From Leuctra nigra (taxonomy: Eukaryota > Arthropoda > Insecta > Plecoptera > Leuctridae): DNA of 64,000 nucleotides. Made by a program: the position numbers and the translations under genes. Of the stretch, positions 11,561 through 22,732 are shown in pieces. How positions within the stretch are numbered: position 1 is the first letter of the stretch; each line of letters starts with the position of its first letter. Location: NCBI GenBank assembly GCA_934045905.1, contig OW203768.1, positions 1,950,316 through 2,014,315 on the forward strand, given 5' to 3'. The notes below the pieces were generated by a model. The model was not told where the DNA came from and ran no database searches. It worked only from the letters and a program-made list of their open reading frames with translations.

Positions 11561-13460
11561 TGTTGATGATGTCGCTTGTTTCTGTGAGTTTGTGCGAGAA
11601 TGTTTGGAACTCAACTCGAAGTTATTGAGACCACCCGAGGGGATGGTTCTGAGCCTAATTGCCTGTCGCGATGTTACCGAATAGTTGTGCATAACTCGCA
11701 GCTGCGGAGTTGACCCGCCGTTGTTTTCACATCATCTCGTCTACACGCAGAGTTCTCGTGAGCGATGTCAAAGCAGTTGATGAGCGAGCTTCATTTGGAT
11801 TATGCGGATATGAACTAAATTTGAACAAAATTTCATTCGCTTCACCACTTTGTTTGATAATTGCACGTACTTTTGGAGAACGTTTTGTTTTGTTAATAAA
11901 TCGGATTTAAATTGGAAACAAAAGTTACTTTTGTACTAAAAATAAAATGGTATGTATTGAGCTTTTTTTCACAATTTTAAAAATCTTCTCGGCCGATTTA
12001 TTTAATAATTTTAATGCACTCTGTACCTATAGTTCTAAAATCCAACTTAAAATTTATTAAAGAAACGAAAATTCGAAGTTCATTTATTTATTTGTTTGTA
12101 TTTTAAAAGATACTTTAATATTTTCAGAAAAATAAATATTTCCTATTTTCAATCTGCAAGTTGCAGTTTTGGATACCCCCCCCCCCCTCTCGCCTTAGCC
12201 AAATTTAAGACCTCTCTCTATACGGGTGTATACAGCAATTTAGTATTTGTCTGCAAATGTTAAATGTATATTGCATCAAGTCAATATCGGTCACCTCAAA
12301 CCATATTTGATAGTTTGTCTGAAATACTTTCAAGTCTTCGGAAACAATTCCGGAAAATGTTAACTGTTATTCTCTTGAAATTTGATGAAGCGTAATTCTT
12401 TTACGGCTCTAGTTAGACGCCAGATGACCCTGTCTTCTCAGCCCGAGGGGGGGGGGGGGGTGCTTGAGTGGGAGGGGTTCTTCATTACATAACTACCCCC
12501 TGGCACTTTATATAATCAGATTCAATTCCACAAATTAAAAACACAGTAGCATTCAATTCCGCAGTGCTCTTCCAGCCAGCCAGTTAATTACAATCCATCT
12601 AATTGACAGCTACGTACTACCAATGTGTATTTATACATGAAAAGTTTTTTATCCCGTAACGTGGCTGGGCCTATTGGATATTTCCGTCGGTTAGAAGAAT
12701 AGGGACCAGCCTTAATTGTATCACTGCCAAAATGTTTATTTCAAACGGACAATTGACTGTGCCACTGTTATCATTCCAAGTAGGACATCACTTAAGTAAG
12801 TGACGAGTGATTTCACGCGTTCAAGACACTTTTAGTAGGTATTTAGTACAGAACAACATTCAAGTATTTTCCAGCCCGACGAAGCCGGTACAATGGCGTA
12901 ATACGAGTTACATTTTATATGAATGCGCAGTAACCAAAACCGATTTTTAGAATACCGGCGCCTTAGTAAATGTTTTATAAACTCTTACCTTTGTAGGAAT
13001 CTCTTCTCTGGTAGTTTTCTTCCAACTTCTTAGTTCTCAAAAAGGTTTTGTTCATAACTTATTTAGAAGTTTCCGGCGTTTGTTGAAAATCATTCTCTTC
13101 TCTTATTCAAATCGGCAAAAGAACACACGCGCAAACTTTCTTATAACTTCTGCGACACAAAGTTATCCACACATTCTGTCGGGTGCCTGAGAGCAAGTAG
13201 TTGGGGGCGAACAAAGCGTCGGGAGCGACAGGTGTGTGCGGTGCGAGGCGTCGCTCTTGCCACGTCCAGTGCGACTGACGTCGGTGCAAGTCCTGGACGC
13301 CGCGACGCTCTCCGCCACGGCGCCGACGCCGAGCTTGCCCGCATGGATGTATGCAGTCTGGGCGACGCCGGCGAAACGCGACGCTCGGAGCGCCGACTGT
13401 CAGTTTTACCGGCGAATACTCGCAGAGGTGGGCGATGACGAGTTGGTTCCAGGTAGTTAA
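11561..13460. other. Intergenic, no gene recognised
   Basis: Mixed sequence with a C run at 12175-12187 and a G run near 12450. A CG-rich segment at 13200-13400 contains GACGCC-type words similar to those at 7380-7620. It is open in several frames because of base composition, and no family is recognised. Confidence 0.4.
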
Positions 13461-13660
13461 TACCTTGTTCACACTATGACGTTCAACTGCAGTTGAAATC
13501 TCGACTGAACTAAAATGAGATTTCAACTGCAGTTGAAAGTTATAGTGTGAACAGCCTAGTGTTAGAAATTATGTTACCTGCTGCAAGCAGACCCGTTGAT
13601 TGATAAGCCTAGTTTATGTATTATTGTTTTCTGAGACAAAAGAAAGAATGTCAGGGTAAA

Positions 13661-14412
13661 GCTGGGTTCCCATACTTCGCATCGAATTCGCTTCCGGTTC
13701 GCTTCGCTTTCGCAAAATGGTTACCTTTTAACAAAGGAAATCGTCCATGTTTACATTCGCATGTTCGCGTGTTTCGGTTTCGTTAAAGTTGAGCCAATTT
13801 TAACTTTGACGAAACCGAAACGAAACCGAAACCCCCACCGATGGCTGCCACCTTAGCGCGGTGGTGGGGTTTGCGTTGGCCAATGATCCATTGCAGCTAC
13901 GCCGGCGAGCATATGCTCATGTGTAAGGGTTACCCATGCCGGACAGGTCAGTGGTGAGGTCCAGACAAAGAGCAGCCAGGGTCGGCCTAACCATGTCCTT
14001 TCTTGAATTTGCGGTCCCCTCCCCTCCCCTCGGGCCGGCCTTCCCCCTCGAGATGGTGATCCCCCTGAAATCGGGTTCCGCCGGCACGAATCCTCACACC
14101 CCCCGGTCCGTCCCCATTCCGGCCTGGCCTCCCCACCAGTGTTGGACTCCCCCGGATCGGGCCCGTTAGGTCGACCCCTCCCCATGTCCACCACTTATAT
14201 CAACAAAGTTAAATGCAAAAATGCAAAAATTAATGTGCGCAATATAACCTCGTCGTTGACGCGCCGTTAAACCACAATAATCTAATCTAATCGAAACCGA
14301 AACACGCGAACATGGGAATGTAAACATGGACGATTTCTTTTGTTAAAAGGTAGCCATTTTGCGAAAGCGAAGCGAACCGGAAGCGAATTCGATGCGAAGT
14401 ATGGGAACCCAC
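13661..14412. mobile_element. Foldback MITE with arms of about 120 bp
   Basis: The left arm starts GCTGGGTTCCCATACTTCGC and the right arm ends GCGAAGTATGGGAACCCACC. The arms match through GAATTCGCTTCCGGTTCGCT and ATCGTCCATGTTTACATTC. Together they would form a long stem interrupted by the insertion at 13833-14291. Confidence 0.85.
13833..14291 (+). mobile_element. Short retroposon (SINE-like) inside the MITE
   Basis: A 459-bp GC-rich insert is bracketed by the 12-bp direct repeat CGAAACCGAAAC (13821-13832 and 14292-14303). It ends with GCGCCGTTAAACC and a tandem tail of TCTAA units. A target duplication of more than 10 bp and a short 3' microsatellite tail point to target-primed reverse transcription of a non-autonomous element. 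The partner LINE is unknown; RTE-like tails are similar. Confidence 0.7.
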
Positions 14413-14635
14413 CCATACGGGGTATGGGAGTATGGGATGTTTCTAACGATTGTTAGAAACATGTCACGGATATTAATAAATAAAACTTGTGAAGATATAA
14501 AGTGCGTCAAAACTTGTAATTCGATCATAAATTGTTCACACTATGACTAAACTGCAGTTGAAATCTCGACTGCCTTTCCAGAACTGAGATCGAGATTTCA
14601 ACTGCAGTTGAAAGTTATAGTGTGAACAAGGTATA

Positions 14636-15230
14636 TAAGTTAAGGTGCTGCAAGCGCGAGCGATTTTGCCGCTGTTGCAGGCACTTCTTTGGATACGATT
14701 GCAGACAAAATGGGTTGACGAAATGACTTGAAATTTTAATCATGATTAAAGACCAACTTAGGGTTATCACTATAGGTATGTTCGTCGGGGTATTCTAACC
14801 TGCTCGGAGCAGGCGGAAGTACGTCACTGAATATGTTAGGTGCATGAATTACGAATCAAAACTCGACGGATAGGTATAAGTAAACTTTTCCGTGACGACT
14901 TCCGGTGTGTTCCGAACAGGTTAGAACACCCTGACGAACAGACCTACTTTGTACATTATCAATTTTTCGCTTCGTTTGTCTCGCTGGGTGCCGTAAGAAA
15001 TTTAAATTTAAAAATGTACCAAGTGATAACCCTAAGTTTGTCTTTTATCTAATCATGATTAAAATTTGAGATCAATTGGTTCACGGGTATGGTCTCCAAT
15101 CGTATCGGAAATTTCATAGTTTTGAGCGGTTTTGTTGAATAACCGGCGCCTAATTAACAATGCAAAAAGCAAAAATTAAAAAATACTACCAATATACAAT
15201 CAGACTGATCATGTGAACATCCAATCAACG
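14636..15230. mobile_element. Palindromic MITE family P, copy 1, with nested MITE
   Basis: The arms share TTTTAATCATGATTA and ACTTAGGGTTATCACT in inverse orientation, plus GATTTTGCCGC against GCGGTTTTGTT ends. A second copy of the whole family lies in an intron at 44465-44958 in reverse orientation. A smaller element (14775-14944) interrupts its middle. Confidence 0.8.
14775..14944. mobile_element. 170-bp MITE with TA duplication, nested
   Basis: The inverted termini are GGTATGTTCGTCGGGGTATT and its inverse AACACCCTGACGAACAGACC. TA lies on both sides (14773-14774, 14945-14946), as in Tc1/mariner-type elements. Copy 2 of the host element at 44465-44958 lacks this insert. Confidence 0.8.
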
Positions 15231-16879
15231 TTACACGCACTTATGAAACAATTTTTCTCTCTCAATTTTCTGAAACGGCCGAGCGGTTGTATCACCTTAA
15301 ATATATATTTTTGTTGGAGAAGAACGAGTGGTTATTTTCAAACATACGGGTTTTCATAAATTTACCATAACTTATATAATATCTTCGGTTTACTATAAAA
15401 ACGCACTATTCACATGTTGTGAGGACTAACTCATAACTGTATTTAAAAAAACAGCAGTATTATTCTGAGTTTTCATTGATTACCTACATTTAAGTGATTT
15501 TAAATTGTGACGTTGTGAGCAATTATTAAACTAAGATAAAATAATGTGCATCGGTTTTCTTTAGTAACTAAAGAATGGTATTGGTTATGATGGTAAATCT
15601 TCAATTATCTCAGAAACGAAATGTAAGAGTGACTTTATGCAGTAAGCACACCATATAAAATATGGCATTTCCAATATCTTCAAATATATATTTAAAAAAA
15701 TCGAAAGATACAACTATGACAATAATATGTCGTTTTTAATTATCTCTTCGTTCTCACAAAACATTTCTGTAGCATTGAATTGATGTTTGTAGACCGGTGC
15801 AAAGAGGTGCTGTACATTCAACCCCTCCTCTATTCCATAACGCTTTTCTACGATATTTATGTAAAGAGCCCACCACAAAGACGTTACGATCCCAATACAA
15901 AGGTTTGCTTACGACCCACTACCGAGAAGATAATAAAATAAATGGGATAGAAAATGGGGATGTTTTTCTGCTTTCGGTTGCCTAAAATTTTCATAAGAAT
16001 CATCACGATCGTTGTTCGTGGCTGCGAGCCAGACTATAGGGGAATCGAACAGGAATTGCCCCTGTTTCGACTTACACCCGTCTCCCCTACAGGCGTCGCG
16101 GCGGCGTCGGTTCTTAACGGCGGAAATTGAAAACTTCTTATAACGAGGAATATTATCCCCCCCTCGGACTTCCGCTGGAGTGTGTACTGTGTATACAGAG
16201 ATTGAATAATTGAAAATTATTGCTCTAGGGGTATAGATGCAAAACCAAAAACATTTTTGAGTTATCTATGTAATTAAATAATTACTTGAGCAAGCTTCAC
16301 CAATCCACCCCAATCCCACCGATCCCTCGATTGGAGGGACTCCAATGTCCCCCACCTTTGTACCTATAGAATGCCCAGGTCACACCGATTTGAAAATTTG
16401 CACATACACTAATGTCATACGATCTGTTACACTTATTATAGTTTGTTTTTGAAAATGTTCTAAGAAATCAGTCAAGATATTCAATAGTAATTGACATTTA
16501 TGCTGTTTTTCTTCAAATATTTTATCACTGCTCCTTTAACGCATTTTGTTTTATTTGTCTTCCCATCTATTTCCAAGTTCTCAGCAACATTCACACGAGC
16601 GTTTTCCAGTAGTAATGATTTTATTAACATTATTTCCCTTTCAAAACGCTCCGATTTGTGCGAATTGCCTTGGCGTTGCATCGAACCCCTCAAGCATCTC
16701 CAACTTTGTTGCGCCCATCACATACCTAACTCCACGATCACGCCAAACAATTCAAATGAGACAATTTACATCCTAAACCAATTGGATTTCAGAGTTCCAC
16801 TCAAAACAATATTTGATTGGCTCGAAATTGAGCTAGTCCGATTTCATTTACCTACCTGATATATTCATGGGTAAATTAC
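15231..16879. other. Intergenic, no gene recognised
   Basis: AT-rich sequence. Overlapping open frames on both strands at 16481-16859 do not resemble any protein I know. The rest shows nothing definable. Confidence 0.4.
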
Positions 16880-16883
16880 GGGC

Positions 16884-17050
16884 TGGAAACAGAGCAAGTT
16901 GGCTCTGACATGAACTCCGAAGGTCCGAGCTCGAGTCCCTAAGTAGCGAGGCAAATGATGGGAAGGTGCCTAACTAATAGGCCACGACCGCCTCCTTCCC
17001 ACCTTCCATCCTTACATAATCATTCATCTGTCGCCATTAGTATTTACTAA
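16884..17050 (+). repeat. SINE copy 7
   Basis: The head has a degenerate B box (GAGCTCGAGTCCC). The body contains GAGGCAAATGATGGGAAGG, TAATAGGCCACGACCGCCTC and ATCATTCATCTGTCGCCATT. It is 3' truncated after GCCATTAG. Confidence 0.75.
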
Positions 17051-17313
17051 ATCAAAATATAATCTTTTAAGAAGGACTCCAAACAATAACTTCCATGTTA
17101 TGACACGCAGTGATAACAAATGAAGCAAGTAGGCTGTGGTTGCAGATATCACGGAATAATTAACTCAATGTGTGTTCTTAGGTGACACTGTGACAAGACA
17201 AGCGTCACTGTCACGGTCACAAGATAGTCACAAGTCACGACGTAATAATCACAATAATGCATTGACATTGCGTGATAATGAGCGTCATTGCAACGACACC
17301 TCGGCAGCAAGGT

Positions 17314-17761
17314 GATGGGGGGGGGGATGACATTTAATTTCAGGGCAAATATTGTAAGTAGATGCCAGCTGAAACCGATATTTAGCGAAATCAACCCATT
17401 TTTGAAAGTCAACAAAATATCCGAGACGATCCATACTGGTTCAAGTCTCAAGACGATTCACAGAAAAGATCGAAACTGAACCGTTCAACATAGCAAGCTG
17501 AAACTTAGCATGAATAATCATAATACATACAGCTATGGAGTACTAATGTCATTTTTCGTTATTTTTATTGCAATTTTTCTAAAATAATGTCGGTAGGTAC
17601 CGAATTTTTCGATGAGAAAACCCACATTCGTTGGTGCCTGTGTAGATATCAATTTATGGACAAAAAAATACTTAGTGCCCTCTTCGCCTATTCATAACAA
17701 AGACAATGAGCCAACTTGCAAGTCTGTAGCAATATTGCGTCAAAAAAATTTCGGGACCTAA
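17314..17761 (+). repeat. Dispersed repeat R, copy 1, truncated by gap
   Basis: From a G run through TTTCAGGGCAAATATTGTAA, GAAATCAACCCATTTTTG, CATGAATAATCATAATACA and TAGTGCCCTCTTCGCCTATT, this matches 35670-35738 plus 36987-37430 closely. It carries no hAT insertion and so serves as an empty-site reference for the second copy. Its right end runs into the assembly gap. Confidence 0.85.
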
Positions 17762-17961
17762 NNNNNNNNNNNNNNNNNNNNNNNNNNNNNNNNNNNNNNN
17801 NNNNNNNNNNNNNNNNNNNNNNNNNNNNNNNNNNNNNNNNNNNNNNNNNNNNNNNNNNNNNNNNNNNNNNNNNNNNNNNNNNNNNNNNNNNNNNNNNNNN
17901 NNNNNNNNNNNNNNNNNNNNNNNNNNNNNNNNNNNNNNNNNNNNNNNNNNNNNNNNNNNNN
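17762..17961. other. Assembly gap, 200 N
   Basis: Exactly 200 undetermined bases, a conventional gap length, so the true size is unknown. Confidence 0.99.
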
Positions 17962-18154
17962 ATCCCGGATGCGAGCTGAACCCGTGGTTATCCAGACAAT
18001 AGGCCGTTTCAGAGACTATAGGAGGCTCTGGAATCTTTCCTTCGCATGCAGCCTGATTTGTTCAGTTCAGTTCTGTTCTGTTATTATTTCCTTATTTAAT
18101 CGACTCCTATGGTTGTCTGTCACCATCTAACGGAGAAGTTATGGAAAGTTTATG

Positions 18155-18993
18155 ATTGGCCCAAAAAAAAAGTCCAACTGGCGAGACATCACTGTGACGA
18201 AACTACGGTACAGATCGGGCTGAAAACTGCACCAATTATAAAAAAACATGCTAAGGTCTAATTTGTGAAAGTTTTAACACCATAACTTTTATAGAAAAAA
18301 AGTAACAGCTGTTCAAATTTCGTTGCCGAAAATCGACTATACGGAGCTCAAAAATCACGCGTCCGAAAAATATTCTAATGGCTGGGACGCTGTTTACTCG
18401 AAACTACGGACGATATCAAGCTGAAAATTGTATATGTTATTTAAAATATATTACTATTGATTGTATCAAAATTTCAATTATTTTGAATCATTGTAACGAA
18501 AGATATGTGATCTAGAATTTGCGATTCAAAAGCAGAATACTCAAGGGATAATTTCTCAAGTTTTATTTCACATGTTAATTTTAGAAGTGAAATTATCTCC
18601 CGTATTTTCTGTTTATAAGCTCAACTTCAAGATACCATAACTTTCGTTCTACTCATTCAAATGTATTAAAATTTGCATACAATAGATAGTAATATGTTTT
18701 GAATAACATTTGACATTTTCAGCCTGATATCATCAGTACTGTTGAAAATAAAGGTGTCCATGCCATTAGACTTTTTCTGAATGCGCGCTCTTTGAGCTCC
18801 GTATAATCGATTTTCGACAACCAAATTCGAACAGCAGTAACTTTTTTCCTACAAAAGAAATGTTTTTAAAACTTTCACCTATCAAACATTTGTATTTTTT
18901 TTTATAAAATGTGAAATTTTCGGACTAATATCTGTAGTAGTTTCTTCACAGCGGTGTCTCGCCCATTGGACGTTTTTTTTTGGGCCACCCGGT
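18155..18993. mobile_element. Long inverted-repeat element, about 840 bp
   Basis: The left end TTGGCCCAAAAAAAAAGTCC and right end GGACGTTTTTTTTTGGGCCA are inverse. The arms also share GGCGAGACA, GAAACTAC, CAGAT and ATCGACTATACGGAGCTCA against its inverse. The right terminus GGCCACCCGGTA resembles mariner-type CCGGGTGG ends. A related terminus (GCGCCACCCGGTATG) occurs near 48003. No transposase ORF is present. Confidence 0.75.
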
Positions 18994-19936
18994 ATAATAT
19001 AGGTAAAATAAATTATTAACTATACTATGCTAAAAGTTACAAAAAAGTTAAAAGTTAACCCTCCCCCTCATATAACCTACCCAGCATTTGCCTGGTGACT
19101 GAATAAACACCAGAATAACCAGAATAACTTTAGTAATAAAGGACAGCTTTTAGGAAAGTGCAATAGTGTTGTGCTAATGACTGTACAAAATGTTATAATT
19201 ATCATTGAGTGATTGGATCGTGTTTGGTAGATGTGTCATGGCTCAGTGCTCGCTCATCAACGCGTTTCACTGAGCATTTTCCTAATAAAGTTAATTGCCC
19301 TACGGCCAAGCAGCCCTGGCATATTTTGCCGGCCCTGCAACTAGTTATACGCACCTGAATTTTTTGATTTCATGGTGACATTTTTAATATTTCCAGATTG
19401 TTTTTTTAAGTTTCATTATTCTTTCTCAATTTTTCTTTTTTGGAGAAAAGAACCAATCTTTTCTTATTAATATTTTAATTAAGAAAATAATAAAAAAAGC
19501 AAATATCTTTAGTAACTAGTAAGTACTCTTCCAAACAAGACTATTTTTTAAAAATTAATACTAATTTTGACTTGTTGGTTATTTCATGGTTATTTTGTTA
19601 CCTGATTTCTCTTTCAAGATAAAAGATAAAATAAATCCGGAGATAATTCAAATGGTAGTTTTTTTTTATAAACAATCTTTCTTTCTTTGTCATGATGTTA
19701 TTTCCCAATGTAAAATCATAACTGATTTTTCCTCAGAACTACTTTTATGGGGCAGATCGGTACCCATATAATCCAACAACTACAATATATCTGGTTTTCA
19801 TGATTGAGAGAGAGCTCATTCTTTTTTTTTATAATTTAACTTAACAGTACGGATGTTTTATGAAAGCCAAAAATCACAATTTGTTTTTATTTGTTTAATG
19901 AAAATTGTGTAAGTAATAGGCATATGGAAAAAACGA

Positions 19937-19967
<31 letters not shown>

Positions 19968-21448
19968 ATGTTGCGAGATAAACAAAACTTTCTTTCATAC
20001 AACACTCATTATGTTATAATGTCATAATAAATTTTCAATTGTCATTTTTATTTGATGAGATATCATTGTTGAAAAATTACAATTGTTTTTTCATTAAAAT
20101 TTGATTAAATCATGATTAAATTGAAAATATAATAAAAATTAAGTTTTTTTTCCAAAGGCGTACTACCTAGAACCTGGTTAATATAATTCATATTTTTAAA
20201 ATGTCAATTTTTAATTTTTAAATCTTGGACTACATTTTTTTGGTTAACATAAAAATCTTTTGTTTATTCAAACGAACATAATATTTTTAAATCTTCAACC
20301 CTCGCCTCAAACTGAGCCTGCAAGTTGGTTTGAACAGAGGACCAGGCAGGGAGAGGGGGAGGGAAGGTAATATTATCTTCTTAGGCAGATACTTGTGAAA
20401 TTCGTATAACTCTTGAAAATCTTGAAGCAAATCAATACGAAGATTATCTGCTTTCTGTACTATTTGTTTACAACGTTTACAGCAATAATTGCAATACCTA
20501 CATTCAAAAGATACGAATTTCAGAAGTATAACTTTGTTCCAAATATTTAGTCGGTAATATATTTATTAGTATTTTTAATTACTAAAATATTAATAAAACA
20601 CTGAAAGATCTGTTTTTGCTACTTTCTCAATTGTTACATTTCGCAATAATCTAGTTGACAAGTAGGTACCTCTACTACATCTAAATTATGTAAGGAACAA
20701 ATTTAGTAAATACAGTAATTACTTCTGTTTACAGGTACCTACCTACACATTCTTTTTCTTCTTCAACTATTTGTCCATAATTACTTAATAGACCTATTTA
20801 GTGAACATTGAAGATGAAGAAGTAGGTATCAACTGATGATATCATCCTATACATTCTAAACACAACAGAATTCGATGCATTATTATTTTAAACATTGTTA
20901 TCTCCATAATTCTATTACTAATTTGTTTTTGATAATCTACCAATTTGACGAAATCGATTTGGATTTGAAGAAATCCAAAAATTACCTTATGTGAAACGTT
21001 TCACAAGGTTTGGATGTGTTCACTATTATGAATCAATTTCTCTTATCATTTCATGTGTTAAAGATGGAGAAAGTAACCAGCTGTGAGACATTCTTCAAAG
21101 TGTTTTTCTTTTAGTTTTGGCTTCACTTTAATAAAATGTACAAAATGAGCAGTAGAAACAACACAATGCAATCTTACTATTTATCAATAAAGCCACACAC
21201 TGGAGTAAACGATCTCTGATATGTCCTCAAAACATGAAATACAAATGATTATTATCCAACATTTTGAGGACGTTCAAGAGGCCGATTGTCTACTCTAAAA
21301 TGTAGCATTATTAAAGTGAGCTTGAGTGCTTACGCATAGCAAGCACTTGTTTTTATTACATTTTAAAAGTGAGACAACAAACTTTGAAGAAGGGGTGCAT
21401 CCCATTATCTTCCCTTCCCCAGTCTGTTAAGAACATTACAGATAGCTG
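18994..21448. other. AT-rich intergenic, no gene
   Basis: Very AT-rich with a T run at about 19938-19962. A SINE fragment on minus at about 19074-19100 contains CCCAGCATTTGCCTGGTGAC. Nothing else is definable. Confidence 0.5.
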
Positions 21449-21451
21449 TAA

Positions 21452-21656
21452 AGGTGGATTCACACGGCCGTTCCAAACTTCCCAAGTTTGCCGAAGTTCC
21501 GAATCGCCGTTCCAAAAACTCCCGTGTGAACTATGGAAGTTTGGAACTCAATCTTCGCAGTTCGAATCTTTTCATAGTTCACACAGGAGTTTTTGGAACG
21601 GCGATTCGGAACTTCGGTAAACTTGGGAAGTTTGGAACGGTCGTGTGAATCCACCT
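21452..21656. mobile_element. 205-bp near-perfect palindromic MITE (PIF/Harbinger-like)
   Basis: The termini AGGTGGATTCACACG and its inverse CGTGTGAATCCACCT are flanked by TAA (21449-21451 and 21657-21659). The two arms are complementary over almost their full length, including TTCCAAACTTCCCAAGTTT and GATTCGGAACTTCGG. A 3-bp TAA target duplication fits PIF/Harbinger. It lies about 180 bp beyond the TSSC4-like stop codon. Confidence 0.85.
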
Positions 21657-21832
21657 TAAGAAAGCAATGCATTGTTTAACAACATTTTAGACAGCACAAT
21701 TTAAAACCCCCACTACTTTCCTTCCAAGGTGCCTATCCACTAAATAAATGTCGTAGGTAATTAGAATAGGCATATTGTACGTTGGTATGATAATATTATT
21801 TACAAACACATTTGATCATGAAGTATAATAGT

Positions 21833-22732
21833 TCATGATCCACCATCTTTGCCATCTCCTCCTTCTTCATCATTCATAAACAAATGCCGGAGCTGCGGTG
21901 GAAGCGGTGTGCATTTCGTGGAGTTCAACATCTCCTTCTTCCGCTGCCTCCGTCTGCTTTGCTTCGTAGCAGGTTTCTCTCCGTCCGACGTCTTTGACTC
22001 GGTCGAAGATTCCGTCTTGCTCCAGCTGAAGGGAAGCAGCAAGCCGCCGTCGATGTTGGAGGAAGTGGCGATGCTCGTCGATGCAAAACCGCCACCCACC
22101 TCCCTCTTTCTCTGCTTCGGCTTGCTCAAACCGACGACGTACTCCGGCATCACGAGCTTCGAGCTTTTGAACGATGGCTTCTCGGCATCAACAGACTCAG
22201 ACGCTAGAGCTGTGCCGAAGGTCGGTTGAGGCGTGGATCTCGGTCGCCTGAATGATATTGGGGCAGAGTTGTCACGAGCATTGGCGTCTTCCAAGGCTTC
22301 TGCTTCTTTCCTGGCAGCTATTTCCTGAAGAAATGCAAAGGCTGCCGCCGTGTTAGATGTGTTAGACATGTCCGATTGTGATACGTCGCCCAGACTGTAC
22401 CTTGTCCACTTCTCTGGGTTCTTGTGATGATCTGGGATTTGCTTTGCCTTAAAACGTGGTGGCATGGAATCCGGCCGCTTGAAAATGCTTTCCTTACCTC
22501 GGAACTGTTTTGTTTCGATCCTGTTGCGTCTTGCTGTGCGCACTGAAGAGTTGAATGGCTCTACTTCCATGGGATGATTACGTACATGTGGTGGAGCATC
22601 AGTGTTGATCGGATTTCTTGCTGACTGTTCTTTTTCTGCAGCATCAAGTTGGTCGAAGATACTTTTCTGCCTGTCAGCAAAAGCTCCTCCTCCTTTTACA
22701 AAGAATTGAGGGTCTTCACCTTTTGGAAACAT
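21833..22732 (-). CDS. TSSC4: TSSC4-like protein, 299 aa, single exon
   Basis: By family, TSSC4 is a largely disordered nuclear protein that chaperones U5 snRNP and U4/U6.U5 tri-snRNP assembly. Two family signatures are visible: FADRQKSIFDQLD at 18-30, and the conserved block KNPEKWTRYSLGDVSQ at 104-119 followed by AFAFLQEI. A basic stretch RRRQRKKE (260-267) could act in nuclear import. The rest is Ser/Lys-rich and low in predicted structure, as expected. Length is close to the human protein (about 330 aa). The ORF is uninterrupted. The start at 22732 is the first ATG and precedes the conserved region. It is divergent from the TAX1BP1-like gene, 615 bp away. Identification rests on motif recognition only. 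Confidence 0.8.
   Translation of the reverse strand: MFPKGEDPQFFVKGGGAFADRQKSIFDQLDAAEKEQSARNPINTDAPPHVRNHPMEVEPFNSSVRTARRNRIETKQFRGKESIFKRPDSMPPRFKAKQIPDHHKNPEKWTRYSLGDVSQSDMSNTSNTAAAFAFLQEIAARKEAEALEDANARDNSAPISFRRPRSTPQPTFGTALASESVDAEKPSFKSSKLVMPEYVVGLSKPKQRKREVGGGFASTSIATSSNIDGGLLLPFSWSKTESSTESKTSDGEKPATKQSRRRQRKKEMLNSTKCTPLPPQLRHLFMNDEEGGDGKDGGS

Larger units (their letters stand above)
13463..14631. mobile_element. Composite MITE bracketed by TA
   Basis: The outer ends CCTTGTTCACACTATGAC (13463-13480) and GTTATAGTGTGAACAAGG (14614-14631) are inverted. They are flanked by TA at 13461-13462 and 14632-14633. Each end is itself a roughly 90-100 bp snap-back unit built from TTTCAACTGCAGTTGAAA. 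Between them lies a second, unrelated inverted-repeat element with its own insertion. Either one long element was interrupted, or two copies of the small unit flank a third element. Confidence 0.7.

Noticed and set aside
13107..13526. Minus-strand ORF of 139 codons
   Set aside because: CG-rich composition opens several frames at once; no recognisable protein features.
16481..16859. Overlapping ORFs on both strands
   Set aside because: No family recognised, no splice or promoter context; possibly a transposon remnant but unsupported.
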